Positions 17,187 to 26,269 of a stretch of DNA of 64,000 nucleotides are shown in pieces (the stretch's first letter is position 1; every line of letters starts with the position of its first letter). The notes beneath the pieces are model-generated. The model was not told the origin of the DNA. It ran no database searches and was given only the letters and a program-made list of their open reading frames with translations. Where the stretch lies: positions 2,500,183 through 2,564,182 of the forward strand of contig NZ_CP032416.1 in the NCBI RefSeq assembly GCF_003600355.1. Reading direction: 5' to 3'. The position numbers and the translations under genes were made by a program. This DNA is from Clostridium fermenticellae (GTDB lineage: Bacteria > Bacillota > Clostridia > Clostridiales > Clostridiaceae).

Positions 17187-19289
17187 TTATTTTGTAACAT
17201 CTATTTCCTTAGGAAGCGAATTTATAATATATTTTGGTACATCTGTATTTGTAAGTGTCAAATCCTTAAGATTAGGTAAGGAATTTATAACACTTATATC
17301 AGATACACTATTATCTCCTATATCTAATGTGTTCAAATTCTGAAGGTCTTTTACAGGTGATATATCTGAGATATTATTATTTCCAAGATATAATACCTCA
17401 AGTTCGGGCATATTTTTAACTGCATCGATATTAGTTATGTTATTTTTGTCAAGATAAAGCTTCTTCATGTTCTTCATGTCATTAAGTTTACTTATATCTC
17501 TTATATTATTTTGATACAAATATAAATTTTCAAGTGATGTTACTGCATTTATGTCGTCTATCTTGCTTATATTATTTTCCATAAGGCTTAAAGTCTCAAT
17601 ATCTGTCAAGTTTTTAAGTGCAGCAATATTATCTATCTTATTTTGATCTGCATGGATTTCTTTGAGCTTAACTAAGTTTTCCAGACCATCCAAATCTGTA
17701 AGATCATTCTGATCTGCAGTAAGCCATACCAAATTTGAGGCATTTTCAAGTGGCTTAAGTGTAGTTATATTATTTTTATTAATAGATAGTCTCTCAAGAT
17801 CAGGCATATTTTTAACCACATCTATTGTTGAAATATTATTTTCATTAAAGGTCAGTGTCTTTATCTTTTGAAGACTTTCAAGTGATGATACATCCTTTAT
17901 ATGATTTTTTCCTAAGTCTAAACTTTCAAGGTCAGTCATATCTGATAAATCATCAACATCTGTAATATTATTGTCATTTAAGTTTAAGGTTTGAAGTTTA
18001 GTCAAATCTTTAAGTGCAGAAATATCTGATAGCTTTGAACTCGATATTTGGAGGCTATTCAAATTTGTAAGATCTTCAAGTGGATCTATATTATCTAAAT
18101 CAGCTTTATAAATATATAATTTTTCTAAATTTGTAAGATTACTTAAAGGTGTTAAATCTTTTAGTTTATTTCCTCCTAAATTAAGCGATTTCAAATCCGT
18201 TAAATTTTCTATTCCAGAAATATCAGTTATATTTTTATTAAATAAATCAAGATCGTCTATATATTCAACATCAGCATACATTAGATCACCAGATAGTTTA
18301 TCTATTTTCTGCCTTATAGCATTTTCCAAATTTTTATCTTTAAACACTACAGGAGTATTGGCATGCTGGACAACGTAATTCAATTTGCCAATATCTGTAG
18401 TTGCCTGTCCCTGATATTTTATCCATTTCAAATTTATCATATTCTTTAAATCCTTGATATCTTCCACATTATTTTTATCAAGATTTATCCTTTCAAGTTG
18501 TCCCATTCTAAGTAATGGTCTTATATTAGTTATTTTATTGTCATCTAGATAAACCTTTTTTAAATTATCCAAAAATACCAGCCATCCTATATCTGATATC
18601 TTATTTTTGCTCAAATATAAACTTTGTAAACTCTCTATGCTGCCAATATCTTGTATATTCTCTATACCATTGTTAGTAAGAGTCAATGTTTTTAAATTAC
18701 GGAGATTACTGATAGGTCTTAAATCCGTAACCTCATTATTTCCTAAATCAAGTTCTTTAAGGTTATATAAACTAGATAAAGAACTTATATCATTAATTTT
18801 ATTATCCGATAAAGATACCTTCCGTAAAGATGTCAAACTAGAAAGCACTGATATATTTGAAATTTTATTCTTATAAAAATTTATTTTTCTTAAGTTCGTA
18901 CACCCTTCAAGAGGGCTTAAATCTTCTATATTATTAAAACCAGCATCTAAGTTCTCAAGTGAAGTCAATTTCTGTATTCCTTCTAAATTATTTATATTTT
19001 TATTTGTAAGATCAAGGTTAATTATACTCTCCACATCAGTTTTATATATTGGAGCACTCGGTTTGTTTATCTTCTCCCTTACAGCCTGTTCCAAATTTCT
19101 ATCACTAAATGTAATCTCCTTCTCGTTAGTATTATTACTTGAGTATTCCACTTCAGAAGTATTAGTTATCTGTTTTGCACATACTTTGCCAGGTGTAGGA
19201 TAAAATACATTAGAAGAAACCATAGCCAATGCCAAAACAAAAGAAAGTCTTTTTTTATTCATTCTATTCTGCTGATTAAAATTCAGCAT
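17187..19289 (-). CDS. Secreted leucine-rich-repeat protein (internalin-like), first copy
   Basis: 700 residues with a basic N-terminus (NQQNRMNKKR) and a hydrophobic export segment ending near KVCAK. Two leucine-rich-repeat blocks are each introduced by a cap (FSDRNLEQAVREKINK; FKDKNLENAIRQKIDK) and total about 25 repeats. Only 20 bases separate it from the YhgE gene upstream, indicating one operon. It is the tandem paralogue of the 15108-17129 gene. Such repeats usually bind protein or glycan ligands outside the cell. An upstream in-frame Met choice (MLNFNQQN versus MNKKR) is uncertain. Confidence 0.87.
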   Translation of the reverse strand: MLNFNQQNRMNKKRLSFVLALAMVSSNVFYPTPGKVCAKQITNTSEVEYSSNNTNEKEITFSDRNLEQAVREKINKPSAPIYKTDVESIINLDLTNKNINNLEGIQKLTSLENLDAGFNNIEDLSPLEGCTNLRKINFYKNKISNISVLSSLTSLRKVSLSDNKINDISSLSSLYNLKELDLGNNEVTDLRPISNLRNLKTLTLTNNGIENIQDIGSIESLQSLYLSKNKISDIGWLVFLDNLKKVYLDDNKITNIRPLLRMGQLERINLDKNNVEDIKDLKNMINLKWIKYQGQATTDIGKLNYVVQHANTPVVFKDKNLENAIRQKIDKLSGDLMYADVEYIDDLDLFNKNITDISGIENLTDLKSLNLGGNKLKDLTPLSNLTNLEKLYIYKADLDNIDPLEDLTNLNSLQISSSKLSDISALKDLTKLQTLNLNDNNITDVDDLSDMTDLESLDLGKNHIKDVSSLESLQKIKTLTFNENNISTIDVVKNMPDLERLSINKNNITTLKPLENASNLVWLTADQNDLTDLDGLENLVKLKEIHADQNKIDNIAALKNLTDIETLSLMENNISKIDDINAVTSLENLYLYQNNIRDISKLNDMKNMKKLYLDKNNITNIDAVKNMPELEVLYLGNNNISDISPVKDLQNLNTLDIGDNSVSDISVINSLPNLKDLTLTNTDVPKYIINSLPKEIDVTK

Positions 19290-19309
19290 TTCACCTCTCT
19301 TCTTAAGAT

Positions 19310-22195
19310 TTATTTTATTTTCTTTATTATCATCTTCATCTGAATTTTTAATCCTTGAGCCGCTACTTCCTCAGCTCCATCTACCTTATCTATATTATTT
19401 TTAACTATTTCCGTTGATTGCATTTTAACCATCTGTGCACTCGCACTAAATTTTATCTTATCTGCGTATGGCTTTAAAATCATAGTTAAAATTAATGCAC
19501 CAGCGGTCATTGATAAAAGAACTACTGTATCATATATTAGGACGCTTTTATCTATACCAGAGTTTATTTCTCTTAAAGCTGATATAGAATATGTAAATGG
19601 CAAGAATGGCTCAAGCATATCAAAAAATTCAGGTTCAAGTCCCGTAGGAAAGGTACCATTACATGAGGTAAGTTGTAATAATAATAACACTATCGCTCCT
19701 ATCCTTCCAGCATCCTCAAGTAAGAACACAAAACACTCTATTATTGCTATAAATACAAATGACAAGAATATGTTATAACCAAAATACATATGTATATTTG
19801 AAGGTTTAAGTCCAAGCTTCAAAACCGCTATACTTATAAGAACAGCCTGAATTATACCAACCATACAATATACTAGATATTTACCAACAACTAAATTCGG
19901 GATTTTAAATATCCTTCCCTTATTAGTTTTATCATTTACTACAAAGAATAAAAGTAATGCTCCTACCCAAAGTGCTAACGAAACAAAGTATGGTTCAAGT
20001 CCTTCTCCATATGTAGACACATTATATAGTGGTTTATCTCTTAAGTTTATAGGATCTGACATAAATTTTCCCATATCTTTTCCACTAGCAGCTAAATTAT
20101 CAGAAAGCTTTGATGCACCATCTTTAAGCGACGTATTCAATTGAGATACTCCCTCGTAAAGTTTATTTGCGCCATCAGATAAATCTGGCATTTTATCATT
20201 CAAAGATTTAAGTCCATCTCTTAATGTTATGGATCCATCATGTAATTTAAGAACACCATCTGATAAATCATTAGATCCATCATATAACTCTTGAATTCCT
20301 TCCACTAAATCAGGTATTTTATCATTTAATTCTTTAAGCTTATCTGTCAGTGTACCTGATCCTTGACAAATTTTAAATAAGCCATCAGATAAGTCTCTTG
20401 CTCCGCCTGAAAGTGTATCAATGCCATTACTTAATTCCGGAATTGTATCTTTAAATTGATCTATACCGACATTTAAATTTCTAGAACCATCATATAAAGT
20501 ATCTATACCATCTTGAAGATCTTCTGTATTATTATATAAGTCATTTAATCCACTATGTAATTTTTTAGAACCATCATATAAAGTATTAAGCCCATTTACT
20601 AATGTACCAATACCACCAGTAGCTTGTCCTAATGCATTTGATAAAGATGATGTCCCCTGATATAATGCAAGTGTCTGTTCAAGTGTAGCCAATTGTTGAT
20701 CTAAGTTTGACATTACTGCAGCCATTTGCTGCAGCTGGGTCTTTGTTTGAGAATCCGAACTTGCAGCTGCCATGGCATTCAAATCTGATGCTAATTTAGT
20801 AAGTTGTGAATTAGAATTACCTACATTAAGATTACTTAATATAGAGTAAACTTTTGAAAGCTTACTATTCATCTGAGACTTATCATCAGTATTTTTAATA
20901 TCCTTGATTTCTTGTGACAAACTAACTAACTGACTTAAAGCTTGACCATCCTGCTGCGGTAACTTTGAAACATCAAATGAAGAGTTATCCATACTACTAT
21001 CAATACCATTAGATAGTTCAGTAAGTTTTGGCATAAGTGAATTAAGTATTTGTGCATTTAACTTGTCACTTCCATTTTTTATTGCAGGGAGTCCACTATC
21101 TTGCTTTACATTACCTTGAGCATCTTCTGTATAAAGCTTACTTGCTCCATCTATTGCACTCTGAAGACCATTTTCAAGATCTGAAGAACCATCCCTTAGT
21201 TTTTCGACTCCGTCAACCATATCAGGCATATTGTCATTAACTTCCTCAAGACCTTCTTTAAGTACTGTTGAACCATCATAAAGACTATTTACTCCATCGG
21301 TTAAATCTGGTATTTGGTCATTCAAAGCTAGAACTCCATCTCTTAAAGTTTTACTCCCATCTGAAGCATCTCCTATTTTCTTAGTCAAAGTAGAAGACCC
21401 ATCATAAAGTTTATTTGCTCCATCTTGAAGATCAGGCATTTTACTGTTTAAAGTACCCATACTCTCATGCAATTTATTGGCTCCATCCGAAGCATCATCT
21501 AATTTATCACTTAATGTAGAAGACCCATCGTATAATTTGTTTATTCCATTTGTCATAGTTGGCACTTTATCTTTTAAATCAGATACACCATCTCTTAATT
21601 GTGATGTTCCATCAGCCGCTGATTCCATGCCATCTCTTACTGTAAATAAACTATCAAATGTTTTACCAGTAGATCTCTGTATTATTCCTTCGGTTATTTC
21701 GTCTTTTAATGCTGTAGATGCCTTGTCCATTATTATTCCTACAATATAATTTTTTTTCTTGTTACATGTGAATATAAGCTTTGGTTTTTCTAACTTACCC
21801 TTTTCGGCATCTGTAAGTCTTTTTGAAAAGTCATTTGGGACAACAACTATTGCATAATATTTACCACTTTTAAGTCCTGCATTTGCTTCCCTCTCACTCT
21901 TTATAAACTTCCAGCCAAGATCATGATTGTTTTTAAGTTTTTCAATCACATCATCTCCATAATTAACCTTACTCTTTATGCTACTATCATTTTCATCACT
22001 TACAAATCCTCCTTTATCCAAATTTACTACAGCAACTGGAAGTGTGTCCGTTTTGCTATAAGGATCCCAAAATGCAGCTAAATAAAGTCCACCATATACA
22101 AGCGGCATAGCAGTCATAACTATAATGGCTAACATTATAAATTTATTATGAATTATATTTCTTATATCATCTCTTAATACCTTAAAAAAGTTCAT
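19310..22195 (-). CDS. YhgE/Pip-family membrane protein
   Basis: 961 residues. One transmembrane helix near the N-terminus (about 20-38) is followed by a very long extracellular region of about 650 residues. It contains repeating segments of the form DGxxKLYDGSxxLxxG (for example GANKLYDGSSTL), probably an elongated helical stalk. Five or six C-terminal membrane helices of ABC-2-permease type follow (about 725-915). This is the layout of YhgE and of the phage infection protein Pip. GGAGAGA precedes ATG. It is the first gene of an operon with two leucine-rich-repeat proteins; a TetR-type palindrome lies 56 bases upstream. Confidence 0.9.
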   Translation of the reverse strand: MNFFKVLRDDIRNIIHNKFIMLAIIVMTAMPLVYGGLYLAAFWDPYSKTDTLPVAVVNLDKGGFVSDENDSSIKSKVNYGDDVIEKLKNNHDLGWKFIKSEREANAGLKSGKYYAIVVVPNDFSKRLTDAEKGKLEKPKLIFTCNKKKNYIVGIIMDKASTALKDEITEGIIQRSTGKTFDSLFTVRDGMESAADGTSQLRDGVSDLKDKVPTMTNGINKLYDGSSTLSDKLDDASDGANKLHESMGTLNSKMPDLQDGANKLYDGSSTLTKKIGDASDGSKTLRDGVLALNDQIPDLTDGVNSLYDGSTVLKEGLEEVNDNMPDMVDGVEKLRDGSSDLENGLQSAIDGASKLYTEDAQGNVKQDSGLPAIKNGSDKLNAQILNSLMPKLTELSNGIDSSMDNSSFDVSKLPQQDGQALSQLVSLSQEIKDIKNTDDKSQMNSKLSKVYSILSNLNVGNSNSQLTKLASDLNAMAAASSDSQTKTQLQQMAAVMSNLDQQLATLEQTLALYQGTSSLSNALGQATGGIGTLVNGLNTLYDGSKKLHSGLNDLYNNTEDLQDGIDTLYDGSRNLNVGIDQFKDTIPELSNGIDTLSGGARDLSDGLFKICQGSGTLTDKLKELNDKIPDLVEGIQELYDGSNDLSDGVLKLHDGSITLRDGLKSLNDKMPDLSDGANKLYEGVSQLNTSLKDGASKLSDNLAASGKDMGKFMSDPINLRDKPLYNVSTYGEGLEPYFVSLALWVGALLLFFVVNDKTNKGRIFKIPNLVVGKYLVYCMVGIIQAVLISIAVLKLGLKPSNIHMYFGYNIFLSFVFIAIIECFVFLLEDAGRIGAIVLLLLQLTSCNGTFPTGLEPEFFDMLEPFLPFTYSISALREINSGIDKSVLIYDTVVLLSMTAGALILTMILKPYADKIKFSASAQMVKMQSTEIVKNNIDKVDGAEEVAAQGLKIQMKMIIKKIK

Positions 22196-22250
22196 TACCT
22201 AATCTCTCCTGAAATTGATAAAATTTAAATTTATGAAAAATATTAATAAT

Positions 22251-22264
22251 ACTGACTGGTCAGT
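22251..22264. promoter_or_regulatory. Probable TetR-family operator upstream of the YhgE gene
   Basis: ACTGACTGGTCAGT has six-base arms (ACTGAC/GTCAGT) around a two-base centre, the shape of operators bound by TetR-family repressors of efflux and YhgE-like genes. It sits 56 bases before the YhgE start, where the promoter should be. No tetR gene is in the window, so the repressor would act from elsewhere. Confidence 0.6.
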
Positions 22265-22346
22265 TTTATTAAACAACTTTTTTCACATTATGTCAATGAG
22301 TTAATCAATTTTTATCGCTATGTTTAAGCAAATTATATAAGAATAT

Positions 22347-22397
22347 AAAAAAATGTCTGTACCAGAATATTTATATATTCTTATACAGACATTTTTT
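22347..22397. terminator. Rho-independent terminator of the lipoprotein gene
   Basis: AAAAATGTCTGTA and TACAGACATTTTT form a long stem, with a second A/T stem (GAATAT/ATATTC) inside, flanked by A and T runs. It directly follows the stop codon of the minus-strand lipoprotein gene. Confidence 0.8.
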
Positions 22398-22759
22398 TAT
22401 TTACTTATATTCACAACATTTTTATTGTTTTGGACAGCCTGAACATTTATCTTCAAGTCTTTATAGTATTTCTTTAGATCATCAGCATACTTATTAGCAA
22501 GTGCCTCTGCATCCTTTTTGCTAACGTCCTTCTTTAGAACTATAGCAGCCACTGCTGTCTTATTTTGTACATAGACTTGTCCATTGGAAACACCTTTTTC
22601 CTTCTTCAAACTTTGTGTTAATTTAGCATCCTGGACTACCTTCTTAGGATCTTTATTAGGCTGAACCTGACTGCTCTTACCAAAAGAACATCCTGCTAAA
22701 GAAGCAAGCATAGCTGCTGTAACAAAAAACAACACTAACTTTTTTAATGCTCGTCTCAT
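22397..22759 (-). CDS. Small lipoprotein, YhcN/YlaJ-like
   Basis: 120 residues. The signal peptide ends in a lipobox, LAGC at about 21-24, so the mature protein is anchored by lipid at Cys24. The rest is Lys-rich and charged, with the segment KDAEALANKYADDLKKYYKD. The size, lipobox and the AVAAIVLKK beta strand recall the YhcN/YlaJ sporulation lipoproteins, but this is a resemblance only. Monocistronic, with its own terminator. Confidence 0.7.
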   Translation of the reverse strand: MRRALKKLVLFFVTAAMLASLAGCSFGKSSQVQPNKDPKKVVQDAKLTQSLKKEKGVSNGQVYVQNKTAVAAIVLKKDVSKKDAEALANKYADDLKKYYKDLKINVQAVQNNKNVVNISK

Positions 22760-22856
22760 AACTAAATACCTCTCTTTTCAAATTTGCTATAAACATTTTA
22801 CTACAATAGATGTTTAAGGTCAAAGTATTAACCCCTGGCAATATCTAACTATATGC

Positions 22857-22890
22857 AAAATAAAAAGACTGGTAATATACCAATCCTTTA
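22857..22890 (-). terminator. Rho-independent terminator of the MazF-like gene
   Basis: Read on the minus strand, ATTGGTATATTACCAGT folds into a six-pair hairpin (TTGGTA/TACCAG) followed by TTTTTATTTT. It lies about 140 bases after the stop codon of the MazF-like gene; the bases between hold no gene that I can see. Confidence 0.6.
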
Positions 22891-23025
22891 AGTATGTTAT
22901 ATAATCTCCTGGCCTATGCCAAGTATGAAATCAAACTAATATGTGATAGAATCTCCTAATCATCACTAGGTATGTAAACACACTTATTTATGATACCACT
23001 AATTCACTATTTAATCAATATAAAT

Positions 23026-23625
23026 TTATAATTTTAGGGACACTTTTAATTTTGAATTCAGAATATTTTCCACAAAGTCACTTTTTAAAGTAGCTACATG
23101 CCTGCCAAGCCGTACTTTTGATACAACTTTAATTTGTTCACATAGCACTGTACCAGTAACTTTACTTTTTTCACCTTCTACTAAAGTATAGTCGCTATCT
23201 CTAAGTTCAATATGTGTAGCTATCTTTTTAGGTCTATTTGATATTGGTACTACTATTGTAGTTGGACCCTTTTCATTTCCAGTATCATTTTGAACTACTA
23301 TAACTGGTCTTATTTTATTTTCTTCAGATCCAATATTTTTTCCTAATTGACATGTCCAAATTTCTCCCCTTTTAGGAATCCTAAAAATACTTTTTGAAGA
23401 ATTATCACTAATATGTATCTTATCATTTGCCCAATGTGCATATTCATATATCTCTTTTAAATCATATGCTCTTTTCTTTAAATTATGAATTTTTTTATTA
23501 TCTTCAATTTTTTTAGTATTTAATTTTATATATTCATTTAAAAGCTCTTCTATTGTTTTTTTAGTATTTACTATATATTTCTTTAATTGGTCTGAATTCA
23601 TATCCCTAATCATAATAATACTCAA
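23026..23625 (-). CDS. PemK/MazF-family endoribonuclease-like protein with coiled-coil N-terminus, no antitoxin
   Basis: About 199 residues. AAGGAGGG six bases ahead favours TTG at 23625 as start; the longer frame to 23646 would include the ribosome site. Residues 1-85 are Lys/Glu-rich and probably helical (TKKTIEELLNEYIKL). From about 85 the MazF/PemK fold is clear: PKRGEIWTCQLG, RPVIVVQND, TTIVVPIS and GTVLCEQIKVV. The last of these is the catalytic strand region, although Thr/Ser follow the family only loosely. No antitoxin gene lies on either side. A 200-residue extended form is longer than classical MazF (about 115). Confidence 0.78.
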   Translation of the reverse strand: MSIIMIRDMNSDQLKKYIVNTKKTIEELLNEYIKLNTKKIEDNKKIHNLKKRAYDLKEIYEYAHWANDKIHISDNSSKSIFRIPKRGEIWTCQLGKNIGSEENKIRPVIVVQNDTGNEKGPTTIVVPISNRPKKIATHIELRDSDYTLVEGEKSKVTGTVLCEQIKVVSKVRLGRHVATLKSDFVENILNSKLKVSLKL

Positions 23626-23726
23626 AATATCCCTCCTTCCGCGCATTTTACTAATATTATATCATATTTGTATATACTTCCAATATAACAAGTGGATTAA
23701 ATATATATTCCATAATAATTTTACTT

Positions 23727-24812
23727 CTATACCGATAATCTTCTAAAATACAATATAATTAAAGATATAATAGGAATTACAACTATAAAAAGCAAACTAA
23801 ACACAGGGTATATATTTAACGTATAATATCCAAAATCCTTTGTAGACGAAATCATAAAGAAAGCCTGTATTATAGAAACTATTCCAACTGGAACAACTAT
23901 TCCCTTATATGATTTTAACTTAAATACTTGAGCTATGCTTAGAACTGTAGCATGGTATGTTACACATATCTTTACAAACACATCAAAGAATAAAATCAGT
24001 GCAACTAAAATTTCATTTCTTGTCATAACTTCACCTATTTCTAAATCTTTAGCCACCTGATAACTCTGAAACTTTTGTATCTGACCAATATTTCCAAGGA
24101 CAGCTGTATTCCTTACAACAACAGCAACAAGAAAAATAACACCTATAGTATATCCTATGAAACTATATTTTTTAATTTTATCAGCATTTTTTACATATGG
24201 AAAAATTGTCATGCAAGAAATCAATTCTCCAAAAGGTATAGCTATCATTAAATTTATACTTTTAACGAGATCATGAAAATTAATTTGAAATATCGGCAAA
24301 AAATTTCTAATGCTGGTATCTTTTATTGTAAATACTATTAAAAGTGGAACTTCAACAAGAGTTAAAATTACTATAATCGGTGTAATTCTTGCTATAACTT
24401 CTATGCCCTTTTTAATTGCATAAATAGCTACAAATGCAATTCCACATATAAAAATCATTATATTCGTCTTATCAAACATATATGTTTTAAAAAAATCAGC
24501 CATATATCCAAAATTTGCAAATGTTATAAACCCAAAAAAATTAATATAAAGTAATGAAACAATTTTACCAATATATTTACCATATATAATATCATTTATT
24601 TCAATAATAGTATTTCCATAAAATTTAACTTCCATATATGTGTATTCTAAAAACAATGGTACCATCAAAACAGCACTTATTATCACAATAATCCACATAT
24701 CTTGTTTAGCAGTTTCAGCCGCAAATGACACCGTGAGTGCTGATCCTTGAAATAATCCTATAATTATAAACATTAATTGTAAATTTGATATAGTACTGTT
24801 TTTTACTTTCAT
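23727..24812 (-). CDS. Spore germinant receptor subunit B, GerAB/ArcD/ProY family (second copy)
   Basis: 361 residues with ten hydrophobic segments, starting NSTISNLQLMFIIIG, as in GerAB/GerKB permease-like subunits. Residues FGELISCMTIFPYVK match the family's conserved sixth-helix area. Integral to the spore inner membrane, where B subunits bind the germinant. It is the last gene of the operon and a distant paralogue of the first gene (28137-29222). GGAGAAC precedes ATG. Confidence 0.9.
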   Translation of the reverse strand: MKVKNSTISNLQLMFIIIGLFQGSALTVSFAAETAKQDMWIIVIISAVLMVPLFLEYTYMEVKFYGNTIIEINDIIYGKYIGKIVSLLYINFFGFITFANFGYMADFFKTYMFDKTNIMIFICGIAFVAIYAIKKGIEVIARITPIIVILTLVEVPLLIVFTIKDTSIRNFLPIFQINFHDLVKSINLMIAIPFGELISCMTIFPYVKNADKIKKYSFIGYTIGVIFLVAVVVRNTAVLGNIGQIQKFQSYQVAKDLEIGEVMTRNEILVALILFFDVFVKICVTYHATVLSIAQVFKLKSYKGIVVPVGIVSIIQAFFMISSTKDFGYYTLNIYPVFSLLFIVVIPIISLIILYFRRLSV

Positions 24813-24848
24813 GGTCAGTGTTCTCCTATAAAAATACTAATATTTATT

Positions 24849-25064
24849 TCACTTATAATTCAAATGTAATAAATTTTTCACAAAATAATTAATAATAAAT
24901 GATGGATTTAAAATCTGAATATCAAAAATACATGCTATTAACAAAATCAATGCAAAAAACAGTATTAGAAAAAAGACAATTATTTCACGTAAGCATCCTT
25001 TTTTAATGACTTTAATTGTATCTACAACTATCAATATTACAATTAATATTATACATATAAACAT
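24849..25064 (-). CDS. Small two-helix membrane protein of the germinant receptor operon
   Basis: 71 residues, two hydrophobic helices (about 2-15 and 30-50) separated by a basic turn IKVIKKGCLRE. It lies 27 bases after the GerAC-like gene and 36 before the second GerAB-like gene, in the same orientation. Small two-helix D subunits are known in some Bacillus gerA-type operons, and this is a candidate for such a subunit. Sequence alone does not prove homology. Confidence 0.7.
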   Translation of the reverse strand: MFICIILIVILIVVDTIKVIKKGCLREIIVFFLILFFALILLIACIFDIQILNPSFIINYFVKNLLHLNYK

Positions 25065-25091
25065 GATTAATCCTCTCTATGAACATTCCTT

Positions 25092-26249
25092 CTAAATGAT
25101 TGATTTTGTTATTCTTCCACTCCTCTCTATATTTGACTTTACCTCCACATTGACTTCGATATTTCTAAACCTTTGCTTCCAATTATTTTCTATTTTATTC
25201 CATGATTTGGGATGATACATATATATATTGTCTCCGAATCCAAATATATCTGCACCAATCTCCTTTCCTTTATTTATTGCTGACATAATCTCTTTTTTTA
25301 TTAAGTCCTCCTGCATATTTTCAAAATTTTTGATATTTTCGGGGTCAGATGTATCTTCAGAAGATGTATTTTCCACTATATCCCCTGTTTCATCTATTTT
25401 CATATCTATATATACATCATCTCCATTAACTTTTGATACTATTTTACTTTTTACATGCTTCAATTCTATACTTAGTTTTCCACTTTTATTTGGAATAGAT
25501 ATAACACTAACTGTACCACTAATTCTTCCTGTTCCCCATAAAAATCCTGCAGTCTCCCTGCTATTTAAAGTGCCTATCATTTTATTATTCTTATCAAACA
25601 CAGCTATACCAGATAATCCAAGTTCTGGCTTAACATTTTTTTTAGTAATTTTAATTATAGGTGCTACTGGCGATGTTGTTTTACTCATTATTTTTTGTGA
25701 AAACTCTTTCAAATCCACATAAGGTACCTCTGATATATTTTTCTGATTTCTAATAAGTTCTCCTATATTTCTTCCTGTAGTAGACTCAATATTTGGATTT
25801 ACATTAAGTATCTCAGATGCACTTCTATCTGAAATAACAATCCACTCTGAAAGACGTGTTTCTCTATTCCTCATAAAAAAATCAACATATTTACCTATTC
25901 CATCTTCAGCTACATCTTTACCAAATATTATAATTTGATTATGTGGGAAAAAAAGTGTTCTATTCAATTCCCTATTTATATATTTGATAGTTTCCGAAAT
26001 AGTATTTCCTTCCCCCTTAAGGTTTAAAAACCTATTATTCTGATATGTAACTCCTGACATATCTGAAGGCATATTTATTCCAATAACTTTGGCTATTTGA
26101 ACTGTTGTATCAATACTTTTAAATTTATTTCCCTTATCAATTCCAACTCCCATGACAATAGCCAATTTATTTAATTCTCTAGCATCCCAACATGAGGTTA
26201 AACTTAATGAAATCATTATTAATATAATAATTTTCACATATTTTTTCAT
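25092..26249 (-). CDS. Spore germinant receptor lipoprotein, Ger(x)C family
   Basis: 385 residues from ATG 26249, chosen because TGGAGG lies eight bases before it. A GTG five codons upstream overlaps that site. The signal peptide ends in lipobox SLTSC, followed by the family hallmark WDARELNKLAIVMGVGIDKG. Later GNTISETIKYINRELNR and LFFPHNQIIIFGKDVA are characteristic of GerAC/GerKC. The lipidated protein sits on the outer face of the spore inner membrane as part of the receptor. Confidence 0.93.
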   Translation of the reverse strand: MKKYVKIIILIMISLSLTSCWDARELNKLAIVMGVGIDKGNKFKSIDTTVQIAKVIGINMPSDMSGVTYQNNRFLNLKGEGNTISETIKYINRELNRTLFFPHNQIIIFGKDVAEDGIGKYVDFFMRNRETRLSEWIVISDRSASEILNVNPNIESTTGRNIGELIRNQKNISEVPYVDLKEFSQKIMSKTTSPVAPIIKITKKNVKPELGLSGIAVFDKNNKMIGTLNSRETAGFLWGTGRISGTVSVISIPNKSGKLSIELKHVKSKIVSKVNGDDVYIDMKIDETGDIVENTSSEDTSDPENIKNFENMQEDLIKKEIMSAINKGKEIGADIFGFGDNIYMYHPKSWNKIENNWKQRFRNIEVNVEVKSNIERSGRITKSII

Positions 26250-26269
26250 TAAATTTACCTCCACTTATC

